Position numbers and translations under genes: made by a program. Under the pieces are notes generated by a model, which saw only the letters and a list, made by a program, of their open reading frames with translations, did not search any database and was not told where the DNA came from. Positions 32,833 to 42,852 of a stretch of 64,000 nt of DNA are shown piece by piece. Origin of the DNA: Mesostigma viride (Eukaryota > Streptophyta > Mesostigmatophyceae > Mesostigmatales > Mesostigmataceae); contig RPFO01000041.1 in assembly GCA_009746045.1 (NCBI GenBank), positions 5,887,323-5,951,322 of the forward strand, read 5' to 3'. How positions within the stretch are numbered: position 1 is the stretch's first letter; every line of letters starts with the position of its first letter.

Positions 32833-33185
32833 CCGCCCACCTTGAACTCGACCTTCTTGATGATGATGCGGGCGATGTCGTCCAAGAACGGATCGAAGAT
32901 CTTCCACCACGCCTTCCCGAACTCCGGGTTGCTCCACTCGTTGATGGGTGGTATCTCCAAGTACAGGAACGCGCGCGATATGAGATCTCCGCTCTTGGGA
33001 AGCTGGAACTGGACCTCGCGACCAAAGCCCTGGTTGCCGGCCACGGACACCACCTCCATGTCCTCAAACGAGAAGTTGGTGTGGCGGGGGTAGATCGCCT
33101 TAAAGAAGGTCTTGACGGGCGAGACCGTCAGGGCCGCGTCCTGTGGACCCTTGGCTCGGAGAATGAGAACAGGACAGCCAGACAT
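32833..33185 (-). pseudogene. Giant-virus major capsid protein A, N-terminal part
   Basis: First 117 codons of MCP A from the ATG at 33185. Hallmarks: LILRAKGPQDAALTVSPV, TFFKAIYPRHTNFSFEDMEV (the family's FFK..RRHTNF motif) and LPKSGDLISRAFLYLEIP. The frame is cut at FKVGG by the Ty3 insertion; the next residues lie at 22051. Before the insertion the first jelly-roll was intact here. Transcription would start in 33186-33263. Confidence 0.88.
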
Positions 33186-33263
33186 GGTACACTGTTATAA
33201 TGTATAATACACGAAAAGATTTTTTATGGGACGATCCGAATGGACCGAACCGTTGATGCTTGC
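33186..33263 (-). promoter_or_regulatory. Putative viral promoter of MCP A
   Basis: 78-bp gap between the stop of MCP B and the ATG of MCP A. On the minus strand it contains an A/T run, then TTATACATTATAAC about 10-25 bases before the ATG. The other MCP genes have similar sequences at the same distance (TGTATACAATAAC, ATACTATAC, TACTATAG), so a shared late-promoter element is inferred. Confidence 0.5.
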
Positions 33264-36200
33264 TTATGACGCGAACCGCTTTCCGCCCATACCCGACTGG
33301 ATACGGACAAGGTTGAAGCTCCTTGCGTACACGTCGATCGTCCCTGGCGGGATGCCGCCCTTGGACGAAGACCCGATGCCCTTAAGAGCGAGCTTCACGC
33401 TGTCGAGGCGGGACATGTTCACACTGCCGGACGGCTTCCAGGACTCCGGGCGAAGACAGAACGGGATGCAGTACACCCTAGAGTTCTTCTCGACGCGCGT
33501 GTGGAAATCCGCCGGAACCAAAAACGAGAAGTAGATAGGGTCGCGGCCGTCTCCGTACAGACTCTGCGAGTTCATGTACAGGTTCGCGCGCGAGAACAGA
33601 TGCTCGTCTCCGAACTCGCTGTTGTCGTTGTAGAACTTCCAGTATGCGTTGTAGCCGAAGTCAGGATCGGAACGGAACTTGTTGGCGACGAAAGAGAGGT
33701 CCGAGGGCTTGTACCAGAAGAGCAGTTCCTTGACCGGGTGGTTGAAACGGAGCTCCAAGTCGACCTCGCTCTCCCCTCCGACGTGCTGCTGGAAGAACTG
33801 GGTCTCGGTGATGAGGTACTCGTGCCCGTTGAGGGCGAACTGCTTCCTCTCGAAATCGTCCAGGTAGAAGAACCTGGCGACGAGCTTGCACTCGAACTTG
33901 GGGGGGTGCGCGATCCAGTTGCTTCGTGGGTGAAGGAACGCCTGGGATGTGCCAGCCGAGTAGTTGATCGACTGGGGGATCTTGGAAGCGTCGATGTTCA
34001 TGAACCAGTCCCCGGTGTTGCCGAACAGGTCGCCCGCCCCGAGCGCCTTCACGCGGACCACCGCGCCCGTCAGGATGCCATTGGCGCCCGTCGACCACGT
34101 GTCCACGGAGAACCGGGTTGCCCCCTGGGTGTCCGCGAGCGAAGCCCAATAGGACCCGGTGTTCGTGATCACGTCCGAGCCTCGAGTGGCCGAGAACATG
34201 GTGTTCGGCTGCAGACCCCACACCTGGCGGATCACGGGGAGACGCGCGGAAGAAGAAACGATACCAGAAGTGGCTCCGATGTCGTTCGGGGTAACGGCGG
34301 TGTTGTAGAACCACACGTACTCCCACTTGACGTTGCTGGCGCTCGCGATTGCCGTAACGGTATCGGGACTGCTTCCGAGATACAGGGTCTTCGCGGATAT
34401 GGTCGGGTTCGCCATGTGGGGCCACAGAGGGTGCATCTCCTTCTGGATTCCGTCCAGATACACCTGGTATACGGTGTTGTTGTTGTAGAAGTACCCGTTC
34501 CAGAACTGGACCTCTTTGATCTTCAGCTTCTGCTTCGGAGAGTACGCCAGGTTAGAGATTCCGACCGGCCCGAACGTGAGGACGCTTCCGTACTCCGCGG
34601 TCGCGTGGAAACCGCCGTGACTGGCGTCGTCCACGTTCACGAGCGCGTACTGCACGCCGTCCACGAAGATGGCGACGGACTGGATGCTCTGAACCGAGCT
34701 CGGAGTCGTGGTGCCGAACTTGGGATACGGAAGCCTCGTGATGGTCATCGAATGCCACGTGTCCAGAGACAGAGCGGGCATGTCGACCTTGAGGCGGCGG
34801 TCGTTGGTCGCCCCAGAGTCCTGAGTCTGCAGGTACATGTCGGTTGCCGACGGGGTCAAGTAGACACTCATGCGGTTCTTGCGGTTGGCGACCATGTCTG
34901 CGGTGGTGGCCGGTCCGATGGTGAACAGATGAGTAGAGTTAGCGTCGAGACTGGCACTAGCGATGCGGAAGTCAAAGTTCACGGAGAACAGGTTGGTCGA
35001 TGTGCCGCTACCGTCGGTCAACGGGATCTCCACGCGGTCGTGGGTGTTGGAGGCCGTGGTGTAGTCGGTGGCGGAGTTCGTCCACGCGATCTCGCCAGTC
35101 GAAACAGACACGTTGGAACCGATGACCTGAGCGGGGACCGAGCCCGTGCCGGTGTTGGCCGTCGAGCCAGCGGCGAAGTACCACTTGCCCGGTGTGGAGG
35201 CGGGAAGGCTGCCGTTCGTGTGGTTCTCCACGCGGGTGACGACCAGCGCGTGGCTCTGGCCATCGCCGATGTACAGTTTGTCCTGAGGCCAGGACTCCAT
35301 CTGAGTCGACACTCCGCCCGCCTTCGGCCGAAGCTTGAAGTCTCCCGACGAGCCGTTGAAAACCGTCACATTGTCCGTGGCATCTCCGTACACAAACACC
35401 GTCGTCCCGGTGCTCCCCACGTTCGTGGCGGGGCAGGTGACGGTCGTCGCGATCGTGAAGGTCGTGTCCCCGCCGTGGAAACTCGCGTCGCTCAAATCCA
35501 CCCTGGCGTGGTTCGCGGTGGCGCCGTACGCGCCCCCGGAAGACTTGATCGCGTTGTCCGCGTTCGTGTAGTTGAAGACCTGGAACTTCGGGTTCAGGGC
35601 GGTGGGCTGCATGCTGCCCGTGTTGTCCAGATCTCCGTCAAAGTCCCAGTATCCGCCGCTGCGTTATCCGCAACGACCTGGTTGTACGGGAAACCCGAGT
35701 AATCGATCGCCGCAGATCCGGATGTGTCGACCGGGAAGTCGTTCGCGTAATACGTGAACATCTCGTCGGGGTCGGCGAACTGGACGCGGATGACCACATC
35801 GTGGTGCTGGATGGCGATCATAGGCAGGGCCAGGCCCGGGTCCATCGTGAAGGCGAACTCGATGGGGATGTAGATGTGCTGGCGACGAGTGCCGTTGCAA
35901 TAGTCGTAAATGTCGCCGAATTCGTCAAACTTGACGCTGCCGCCGTGGTTGGTCGGCAGGTTGTCCACGCTGCTCTTGTGGCTCTTCCTAGAGAGGATAT
36001 CCATGACGTGGAGGAAGTCGCCCGTCAGCCTCTCGATGCTAAACCCGCCAATCACGAGCTCAACGTACTTGATCAGAATGCGGGCAAAGTCCTTCGCGAA
36101 TGGAGAGTACTTCAAGTTGGGGAACTCCTCCACGTCCAGATACAGCATGACCTTGTGAAGGAGGTCGCCGGACCTCGGAATCTTGAACTCGATCAGTTGG

Positions 36201-36364
36201 CCGTACGTCACCACACCGGCCGTGTGCGTGATCTCGGCGTCCTCCATCGCGTAGTTCGTATGCCTGCCCCATGTCGACTTGAAAAAAGTGATTTCGGGGT
36301 CCACGATGAGCATGACATCCTGGCTGCCCTTACTACGAATCCACATAACCGCGGCCGAGGACAT
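33264..36364 (-). pseudogene. Giant-virus major capsid protein B with LamG-like insert, one frameshift
   Basis: About 1,030 codons, roughly twice the usual MCP length. The N-terminal 240 codons (36364-35650) carry MWIRSKGSQDVMLIV, TFFKSTWGRHTNYAMED and IPRSGDLLHKVMLYLD. The frame shifts by one base near 35650-35670. Then come about 550 residues not found in the other three MCPs. They hold two LamG/concanavalin-A-like stretches; the clearest is DTWHSMTITR followed by VAIFVDGVQYALV, and another has ALVVTRVENHTNG with GKWYFAAG. The C-terminal MCP part resumes with LVARFFYLDDFERKQFA, HPVKELLFWYKPSD, IPFCLRPESWKPSGSVNMSRLD and GMGGKRFAS. LamG modules often bind sugars or proteins, so the insert may decorate the capsid surface. 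Confidence 0.82.
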
Positions 36365-36400
36365 GGCGTGTTATTGTATACAGTACGTAGCGAAATTTTT
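36365..36400 (-). promoter_or_regulatory. Putative viral promoter of MCP B
   Basis: Only 36 bases separate MCP C's stop from MCP B's ATG. The minus strand reads a short A/T-only tract and then CTGTATACAATAACACGCC directly before the ATG. It resembles the sequence before MCP A. Confidence 0.5.
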
Positions 36401-38076
36401 TTACGAAGCGTACCGCTTCCCGCCCATGCCCGCCTGGATCGAAAGCAAGTTAAAGTTGCGCGCGTACACGTTGATCGTGCCCGCCGGGATGCCGCCCAGA
36501 CCCGTCAGGACAAGCTTCACGTCGTCAGGCGGGACATGTTGACCGACCCGGTGGGCTTGCAGTTGCCGGGGTCGAGACAGAACGGGATGATGTAGATGTT
36601 GTGATCGGTGTCCATGCGCTTATGGAACTGGGTGGGAATCACGTACGAGAAGTACACGGGATCCTTGCCGTCGCCGTACATGTTCTGAGAGTTGAGAATC
36701 AGATTCGCGGTCTTGAACAAGTGGCCCTCCCCGAACCGGCTGTTCGGATTCTTGAACGACCAGTAGCCCTTATAGTACCCCTTGAGGGTCGTCTCCGACT
36801 CGCTCCAGTTGTCTGGGCGGTAAAGAAATCAGCTCCTTCACGGGGTGGTTGAACTTGAGGTCGATCGTCACCTGCTCTTGGCCGCCGACGTAATGGGTGT
36901 GCAGCTGGCTCTCGGTCATAAGGAACTCGTGGGACTCGCTCGCGAACTGTGACGCTCGTAGTCGTCCAAATACACGTACCTACCCACGAGGCGGGTGGTG
37001 AACGTGGGAGGGTTCGAAGCCCACGTAGCCCGCTGGTTGGCGGCGACGGTCGTGAACGAAGGCGTGAACTTCTCTGCCTTGGGGATCATGGAATCGCTGA
37101 TGACGAAAGTGCGAGTGGAGCCGATGGACGCGTTATACTCGGCGATCTGGAACGAAATCTCCAGCGTGCCGTCGGTGGTTCCCGACGGAGGTGTCGTCGT
37201 CGCGAGGACGTTGGTGATCTTATCGGTGTACATGGCGTTCTCGATGACGTGCTTCACCCACTTCCGGTCGCCCGTCTCGGAGATCAACTGGGCCATCTGG
37301 TTGCCATACGCGGAATCGATGAAACGAGAGCGGATGATGGAACGGATCAGGTTGTAATCCGGCGTGCCCGAGCTGTTCAGGCTTGACTTGACTGTCCCGC
37401 CAATAACGCCAGGGACGGTATCATAGGACGGCTCGGACAGCGAGTAGCTCGTGAAGATCTTGTCCGCGGAGGAGAACTTGACCTTGATGCGGACCTCGTG
37501 GAAGGACAACGCGATCATGGGGAAACACGTGCCGGGCTCGCAGGTGAAGGCGAACTCGAGCGGGATGTACAAGTACTGGGTCGACTGGCCGTTGAACCAG
37601 TCGGTCATCTTCCCGGCCTTGTTGAACTTGACGGACCCGCCGTGGTTCGTGGGCATGTTCTCCACCCAGCTGGCGTAGTCAGGGCGGTTCAAGATGTCCC
37701 AGATATGCAGCATGTCTCCCGTGATCCGCTCGACGGGGTACCCTCCGACGATGAACTCGACGTACTCGATCAGGGCGCGGGGGAAGTCCCAGATGAAGGG
37801 GGCGAACGACCCGTTCCATCCCGGGACCGCGTTCATCTGAACGACGAGCATGGCCCTGGTGATGAGATCGCCGACCCTGGACAACTTGAACTCGAGAGTC
37901 TGCCCGTACGCCGACTGCCCGGTCGTCTGCGCGATCTCGATATCCTCCCACGCGAAGTTCGTGTGTCGAGGGAACACTGACTTGAAAAACGTGACTTCCG
38001 GGTTTCCGATGGTGGCGATGTCCTGAGGCCCGCGGGCCTTGAGCATCATCATTTGGGCGCCGGACGACGAGGCCAT
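36401..38076 (-). pseudogene. Giant-virus major capsid protein C, frameshifted
   Basis: About 558 codons from the ATG at 38076 to the TAA at 36401. The first frame to about 36950 is open for 380 residues: MLKARGPQDIATIGNPEV, TFFKSVFPRHTNFAWED, SRVGDLITRAMLV, AFPMIALSFHEVRI-like, LVGRYVYLDDYER. After that the frame breaks near 36950 and 36830 (short T runs in the HPVKELI region) and near 36520. The remaining conserved pieces are NMYGDGKDPVYFSYVIP..FH, IYIIPFCLDPGNCKPTGSVNMSRL and QAGMGGKRYAS. It has no LamG insert, giving a normal MCP length. Confidence 0.85.
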
Positions 38077-38162
38077 AGTTCGCAGTATAGTATTGCAACC
38101 GAAAAAAAAAGTCCGGTTGCGGTCACGAATTTTGTTATATTGTCTTTGTACTATAGCGAAAG
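38077..38162. promoter_or_regulatory. Putative bidirectional promoter between MCP C and MCP D
   Basis: 86 bases between divergent start codons. Towards C (minus strand) there is a T9 run, then GCAATACTATACTGCGAACT before the ATG. Towards D (plus strand) GTTATATTG and TTTGTACTATAGCGAAAG precede the ATG. Both ATGs lie about 12-16 bases from a TACTATA core. Confidence 0.55.
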
Positions 38163-39782
38163 ATGGCCTCTCAGAACATCACGGCCCATTTGACATGGCT
38201 GCAGGCGAAGGGGTCGTTCGACACCTTCCTCACCGTCAACCCGGAGAAGACGTTTTTCAAGTCCGTATTTTCTCGGCACACCAACTTCAGCTGGATGGAC
38301 GTCGAGATACTCCCCGACGTCCCTCCGCTGTATGGTGGGCAAGTGAAGTTCAAGGTCCCGCGGATCGGAGACCTCGTCACGCAGATGTACGTGTACTACA
38401 ACATCACGAAACTCAACTACGGGGTCATGCAGGTGACGCACGGAAAGAACTCCGTCTCCGCGACGGCTCGACCCCCACGAACCCGGGGGTGGATGTGACG
38501 GACACGCGCGTGACGGCCGCGTTCCGGTCCTCAACTACCCGTTGCTGGCCGACTCGGACTACGACGGGATCACGCACGAGTCGTTTCAGCCCGCGTGGAT
38601 CGACCACCTCGGGTACGTGCTCACGAACACCGTGGAGCTGTGGGTGGGCGGCACGCTCATCGAGAGCCACACGGGCGATTTCCTGCACACGTGGGATTGC
38701 GTCACTCGCAGTTCGGAGCAGAGCGTGATCCAGGGGCTGCCGTCGGAACACGGAGGGACCCGGAACGTGGGGACCATGCACGATCAGCACGTGTACGTAC
38801 CCCTGCAGTTCTTCTTTAACCGAGACGTCGGCCACGCGCTTCCCATTTCGGCCATACAGTATCACGACGTCGAGATCGTGCTGAAGATGAGCGCCAAGCC
38901 TCTGCGGTACGACTACACGAACTATTTCGAGAAGATCCCGTTCAAGGTCGCGCCGTCCACCGATCCGGACCGGTGGCTCCCGAAGAAAGTCCACGTGTTC
39001 TCGGGCGACTTGAACTCGACGCTTGTGGACACGGGGGAGGAGCTGGAGAGGGCGGAGATCGGCGGGGAGTTGAAGGCCGTCCGTCTCGTCGCGCGATACA
39101 TATTGTTGGACGACTTCGAGAGGAAGCAGTTCAACCAAGGGACTCATTCGTACCTGATCACGGAGACCAAACACCTCGAGTTCCCATTGACGAGGCGCGA
39201 CAAATTGACGAAAGAGTTCCCTCTAGACTCGATTTCCGGAGCTTGTAAGGAACTCATTTTCTTTTCCGCGCCGATCATCGCAGACTCGAGGGGAGCGACG
39301 AGAAGAACGCGAACGACGAGTATTGGAACTTCGAGGGTAACCGGCCTTTTGTGCGGAACGACATGCAGAACAAGGGGCTGTATTACGTCCGCACGTTCGG
39401 AAAGCAGATGGTGCACGTGGACAACGCGTTCTTCGACAAGGCGACGTTGATGCTGAACAATTGCGAGCTTTTCAGCCCCCCGCGCGACCCTCTGTGGTTC
39501 AACTTCTTCTTGCCGGCCGAGTTTCACCGGCGGATCCCCGTGGAGAACTCGTACGAGATGATTTACTTCATTCCCTTCTGCTTGCGTCCGGAAGACGACC
39601 AGCCGACAGGCAGCATTAACTTGAGCCGCGTGGATCGGGCGACGTTGAAACTTTTTTTCAAGGCGATTCCTGGTCTTCGCGAGGGCCCCGTTCTGTCGAA
39701 CGGGCGCGTGCACGTGTACGCGAGGGTCATGAACGTCTTCGAGATCAGCGGCGGGCACGGGCGCAAGATGTTCCTCAACTAA
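38163..39782 (+). pseudogene. Giant-virus major capsid protein D, three frameshifts
   Basis: About 540 codons, the only MCP on the plus strand. N-terminus: LTWLQAKGSFDTFLTVNPE, TFFKSVFSRHTNFSWMD, VPRIGDLVTQMYVYYN. Frameshifts fall near 38466, 38523 (a C run) and 39285. The middle frame has LGYVLTNTVELWVGGTLIE, HTGDFLHTWD, HALPISAIQYHDVEI and LLDDFERKQFNQGTHSYLI. The C-terminal frame has DPLWFNFFLPAEFHRRIP, IYFIPFCLRPEDDQPTGS and GHGRKMFLN. It is the most divergent of the four in its N-terminal half. The stop at 39780 lies one base before the end of the convergent Gly-rich ORF. Confidence 0.85.
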
Positions 39783-39783
39783 C

Positions 39784-40809
39784 TCAGTATGGACTTTGAT
39801 ACATCGATGGTATACGCGGCATATTCTGGCGTATACGTTGCCATATGGAACCGCGACCCATCATATCGTCACGGAGGTTCTCGTAAGCATGAGTATCAAA
39901 CCCAGGAATCTTGTCACCGTGAAGTAAGTTGTTTGCGCGGTTGAACAGCTTTTGTTTGCCTAAATATTCGGAGCTATTGGACAACCAACCATTATGTTCG
40001 GCTGCCATGTCCATCAGCTCCTTATATGAACCTTTCATGTCATATAGACCATCCAAGTACTCTCTCTGTTCCGGTGTAAGTGAAGCCATCATTCTCTTCC
40101 ATTCTTTGGCTCTCGCGTGGGACATAAATTTAGCTTTCTCCTCATCCGTGAGGAACGAGTAAAATGCATCGTCGGTACCACCACCGCCACCTCCACCACC
40201 GCCACCTCCACCACCGCCACCTCCACCTCCGCCACCGCCTCCACCCCCGCCGCCATCACCGCCTCCACCCCCGCCGCCACCCTGTCCCCATCCGAACCAC
40301 TCGCTCAGTGATGCGTCCGGATTCCAGTAACCAGGGGTAGTCATCTGTTTGTAGCCATGGGACATCAAATAGTTTTCCCACCAGTCAGGTCCTCCGTACT
40401 TCATGTCCGCGGCCGTGGTCCAATTCGGTCCCACTACCGCCCTTGCCTTCTTTTTAATGAGATTGTGTGCCAACTGCCTCATCATCCATACGGGGATTTT
40501 CCCGCCATACTGCCGCAAGTAAGGAGCCAGAGCGTAATCGAAACCTCCGTCTATTAGTTGAGACCCTATGCCACCCATCACGTCGTTGGTTAACCCGATA
40601 CCAACCTCCCGCAATCCTCGACCCCGGGGAGCATTCCACCATCTCTTCGGAACGTTCACACCCATGCGAAGGAGGGTCTGTCCTCGAGGGTCTCCAGCGA
40701 AACTTGATACCACACCCGCCGCTGACGCGGCCTTTTGTGCATACGGAATGTATCCGGCGTGTCGCGTCTGCGTGCCACAATCTCCGGCGCCACCATGGCG
40801 GCTGGCCAC
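39784..40809 (-). CDS. Glycine-rich ORF convergent with MCP D, unknown
   Basis: Intact 341-aa ORF with no family that I recognise. The N-terminal 190 residues are basic and small-residue-rich (GYIPYAQKAASAAGVVSSF, RWWNAPRGRGLREVGIGL, GGIGSQLIDGGFDYALAPYL). Then comes a poly-Gly tract encoded by 40187-40290, and a C-terminal part rich in Lys/Glu helices (DEEKAKFMSHARAKEWKRMM, REYLDGLYDMKGSYKEL). It abuts MCP D tail to tail with a one-base gap, as in compact viral genomes, and shares the viral block's base composition. A minor virion protein is a guess from position only. Confidence 0.5.
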   Translation of the reverse strand: MASRHGGAGDCGTQTRHAGYIPYAQKAASAAGVVSSFAGDPRGQTLLRMGVNVPKRWWNAPRGRGLREVGIGLTNDVMGGIGSQLIDGGFDYALAPYLRQYGGKIPVWMMRQLAHNLIKKKARAVVGPNWTTAADMKYGGPDWWENYLMSHGYKQMTTPGYWNPDASLSEWFGWGQGGGGGGGGDGGGGGGGGGGGGGGGGGGGGGGGGGGTDDAFYSFLTDEEKAKFMSHARAKEWKRMMASLTPEQREYLDGLYDMKGSYKELMDMAAEHNGWLSNSSEYLGKQKLFNRANNLLHGDKIPGFDTHAYENLRDDMMGRGSIWQRIRQNMPRIPSMYQSPY

Positions 40810-41598
40810 TCAGCTTAATTTGGTAAAACCCAAATGAGCTGAGCTGATGTGCCTGCCTTAACTGCATGCCCTGTGGGGTGGGCGAGGACCTGTCCCATGA
40901 TGAGCTGCCTGAACCATGCGAATAGAAACCGCATTCCAGTTGCCGTCCTGGCTTTCTACCACACATGCCAACAAAAGCAGGAAGGCATCCCGACAAATCT
41001 AAATTGCTACCCTGTTGCCGATCTCATCTCCTAGAGGCTCCGGCATTTCTGTCCCTGGGAATGTCCGACATTGAGTCACGTCCAGCAAGGTCGAAGCATA
41101 ATATCCTTCAGACAATCTGCACGCTCACACCTTGCGTGTGAGTGGCCCAGCAAACATTGCGTCTAATCGTTCCTTTCTAGAAGAAATCCCTTTTTAGGGC
41201 TGCCAGCGATTTCGCATTCATTCCAGCGATCTGGCTCCGCACCGCAAATTGTCCTTTTCCATTTTCTGTCCAGTCCTCATAACGTTGACCCGCTATTCTA
41301 CACCACAAAGACACCTGGCCTGTCAATAGCCTCGGCGCTGTTGAAGTCCAGCAGTCCAGCTTCAGCTCCAGCTGTCCACTAACACGCGTATGATCCTCTC
41401 GACGCTGCACACTTGTGCTGCCGTCCGCTCAAGTCAGTGCTGCGCGCCCAGCTGTGCCTGGCCCGGCGCGCGTGCACGTACACTTTCGTCCGCTCTTATG
41501 CTGCAAGTGCTAGTGTCCCCCCCCGGTCACTAGCCTTTGTCGAAAATGCGTAGAAGACAAATTCCTTGCGCACGTCACCGGTCTTGTGCATAGTGGGC
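40810..41598. other. Boundary region between viral block and copia nest, no gene seen
   Basis: About 790 bases. Short ORFs on both strands lack motifs. The right edge of the viral fragment lies somewhere in this interval. Confidence 0.4.
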
Positions 41599-41766
41599 GC
41601 CCCAATGGGTCTATATCATGGCCTGTGCCCTCCACATGTGCTGGAGGGCCGGAAACATGCTGCACATGTCACCTTTGCCAAGCTGAGGGAGAAGGACCGA
41701 GGTTGGAAGATGCTGGAGCCAACAGTGGGTCAGAGGGTATTAGCTTGGAAGGAACCGAGCCTGTAT
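41599..41766 (+). pseudogene. Copia integrase fragment
   Basis: Homologous to copies A (47994-48146) and C (63728-63878): PMGLYHGLCPPHVLEG, HVTFAKLREKDRGW, EPSLY. It is cut at the right by an inverted LTR beginning AGTTGTGAG at 41767, so it is a relic of an older copia copy. Confidence 0.85.
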
Positions 41767-42202
41767 AGTTGTGAGAGAGTTGTGCTGAATTCCGCCATGG
41801 TTCTTGCAGGAATGTTGCCTTTATTATGAATAAGGAACACAGACGTAAGTCACGTCACTTCCAAGACTGCACGCAGCACAGGCGACAGGGTCGCAGTGCC
41901 AAGGGAACGTGCACGCAAGAACTAGCGTCCCGGTGCTACCAAGTCACACATATAGGTTGCTAGGGACGCGTCCAAGTATTCAGCTGCTCTGTCACAGCTG
42001 AACTATCAATCAATTGATCCCACAGACTCTGGCACGCCTTTGGCGCGCAGATCTATCAATTGTCCATACGGCTAGTCCTGTGGACCTATCCGTACATTAC
42101 TCAGCATCAATTGTCTCATAGTTCCTGGCGCGCTACAGCACGCCTACCTATCAATGGACTATCAAGTCCTGTACAAGTCCTGTCAACGTCCTGCGGACTA
42201 TC
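41767..42202 (-). repeat. Inverted partial copia LTR
   Basis: 436 bases equal to the last 436 bases of the LTR of copy A, in reverse orientation (partner 42393-42828). The first about 190 bases of the LTR are missing. Together with the next LTR it makes a large inverted repeat with a 190-base spacer (42203-42392). Confidence 0.88.
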
Positions 42203-42213
42203 TTAGGGCTATA

Positions 42214-42828
42214 AGTTAACGTAACGGATTTTACGTTAGATGGATAGAGATTGTTACGCTCTTTCCAACGGCACCTTGAACGCCTCATTTGGTTAAGGAA
42301 CGTAAAAGTTATGACGTTTCCTAGGCTGTGCCGACAGTACCCGGCGCGCCACTGTGGGCGCGTACGGACACAGGATGTACAAGTGTCACTATGACAGTCC
42401 GCAGGACGTTGACAGGACTTGTACAGGACTTGATGGTCAATTGATAGGTAGGCGTGCTGTAGCGCGCCAGGACCTATGAGACAATTGATGCTGAGTAGTG
42501 TACGGATAGGTCCACAGGACTAGCCGTATGGACAATTGATAGATCTGCGCGCCAAAGGCGTGCCAGAGTCTGTGTAATCAATTGATTGATAGTTCAGCTG
42601 TGACAGTGCAGCTGAATACTTGGACGCGTCCCTAGCAACCTATATGTGTGACTTGGTAGCTCTAGGACGCCAGTTCTTGCGTGCACGTTCTCTTGGCACT
42701 GCGACCCTGTCGCCTGTGCTGCGTGCAGTCTTGGAAGTGACGTGACTTACGCCTGTGTTCCTTATTCTTAATAAAGGCAACATTCCTGCAAGAACCATGG
42801 CGGAATTCAGGGCAACTCTCTCGCAACT
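42214..42828 (+). repeat. 5' LTR of copia copy A
   Basis: 615 bp. Near its end there is an ATG in strong Kozak context (ACCATGG, about 42795-42801) that opens a short ORF overlapping the start of the extra ORF in another frame. AATAAAGG at about 42770 is a likely polyadenylation signal. Confidence 0.88.
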
Positions 42829-42852
42829 CGTATTACAAGCCTTTTCACGATC

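Noticed and set aside
33501-35702. 733-codon plus-strand ORF
   Set aside because: Antisense to MCP B, whose minus frame has family motifs. High GC and codon bias make stop-free antisense frames; the translation (Val/Arg/Gly/Glu-rich) shows no domain.
36916-38098. 139-264-aa plus-strand ORFs opposite MCP C and B
   Set aside because: Antisense shadows of capsid frames, without motifs.
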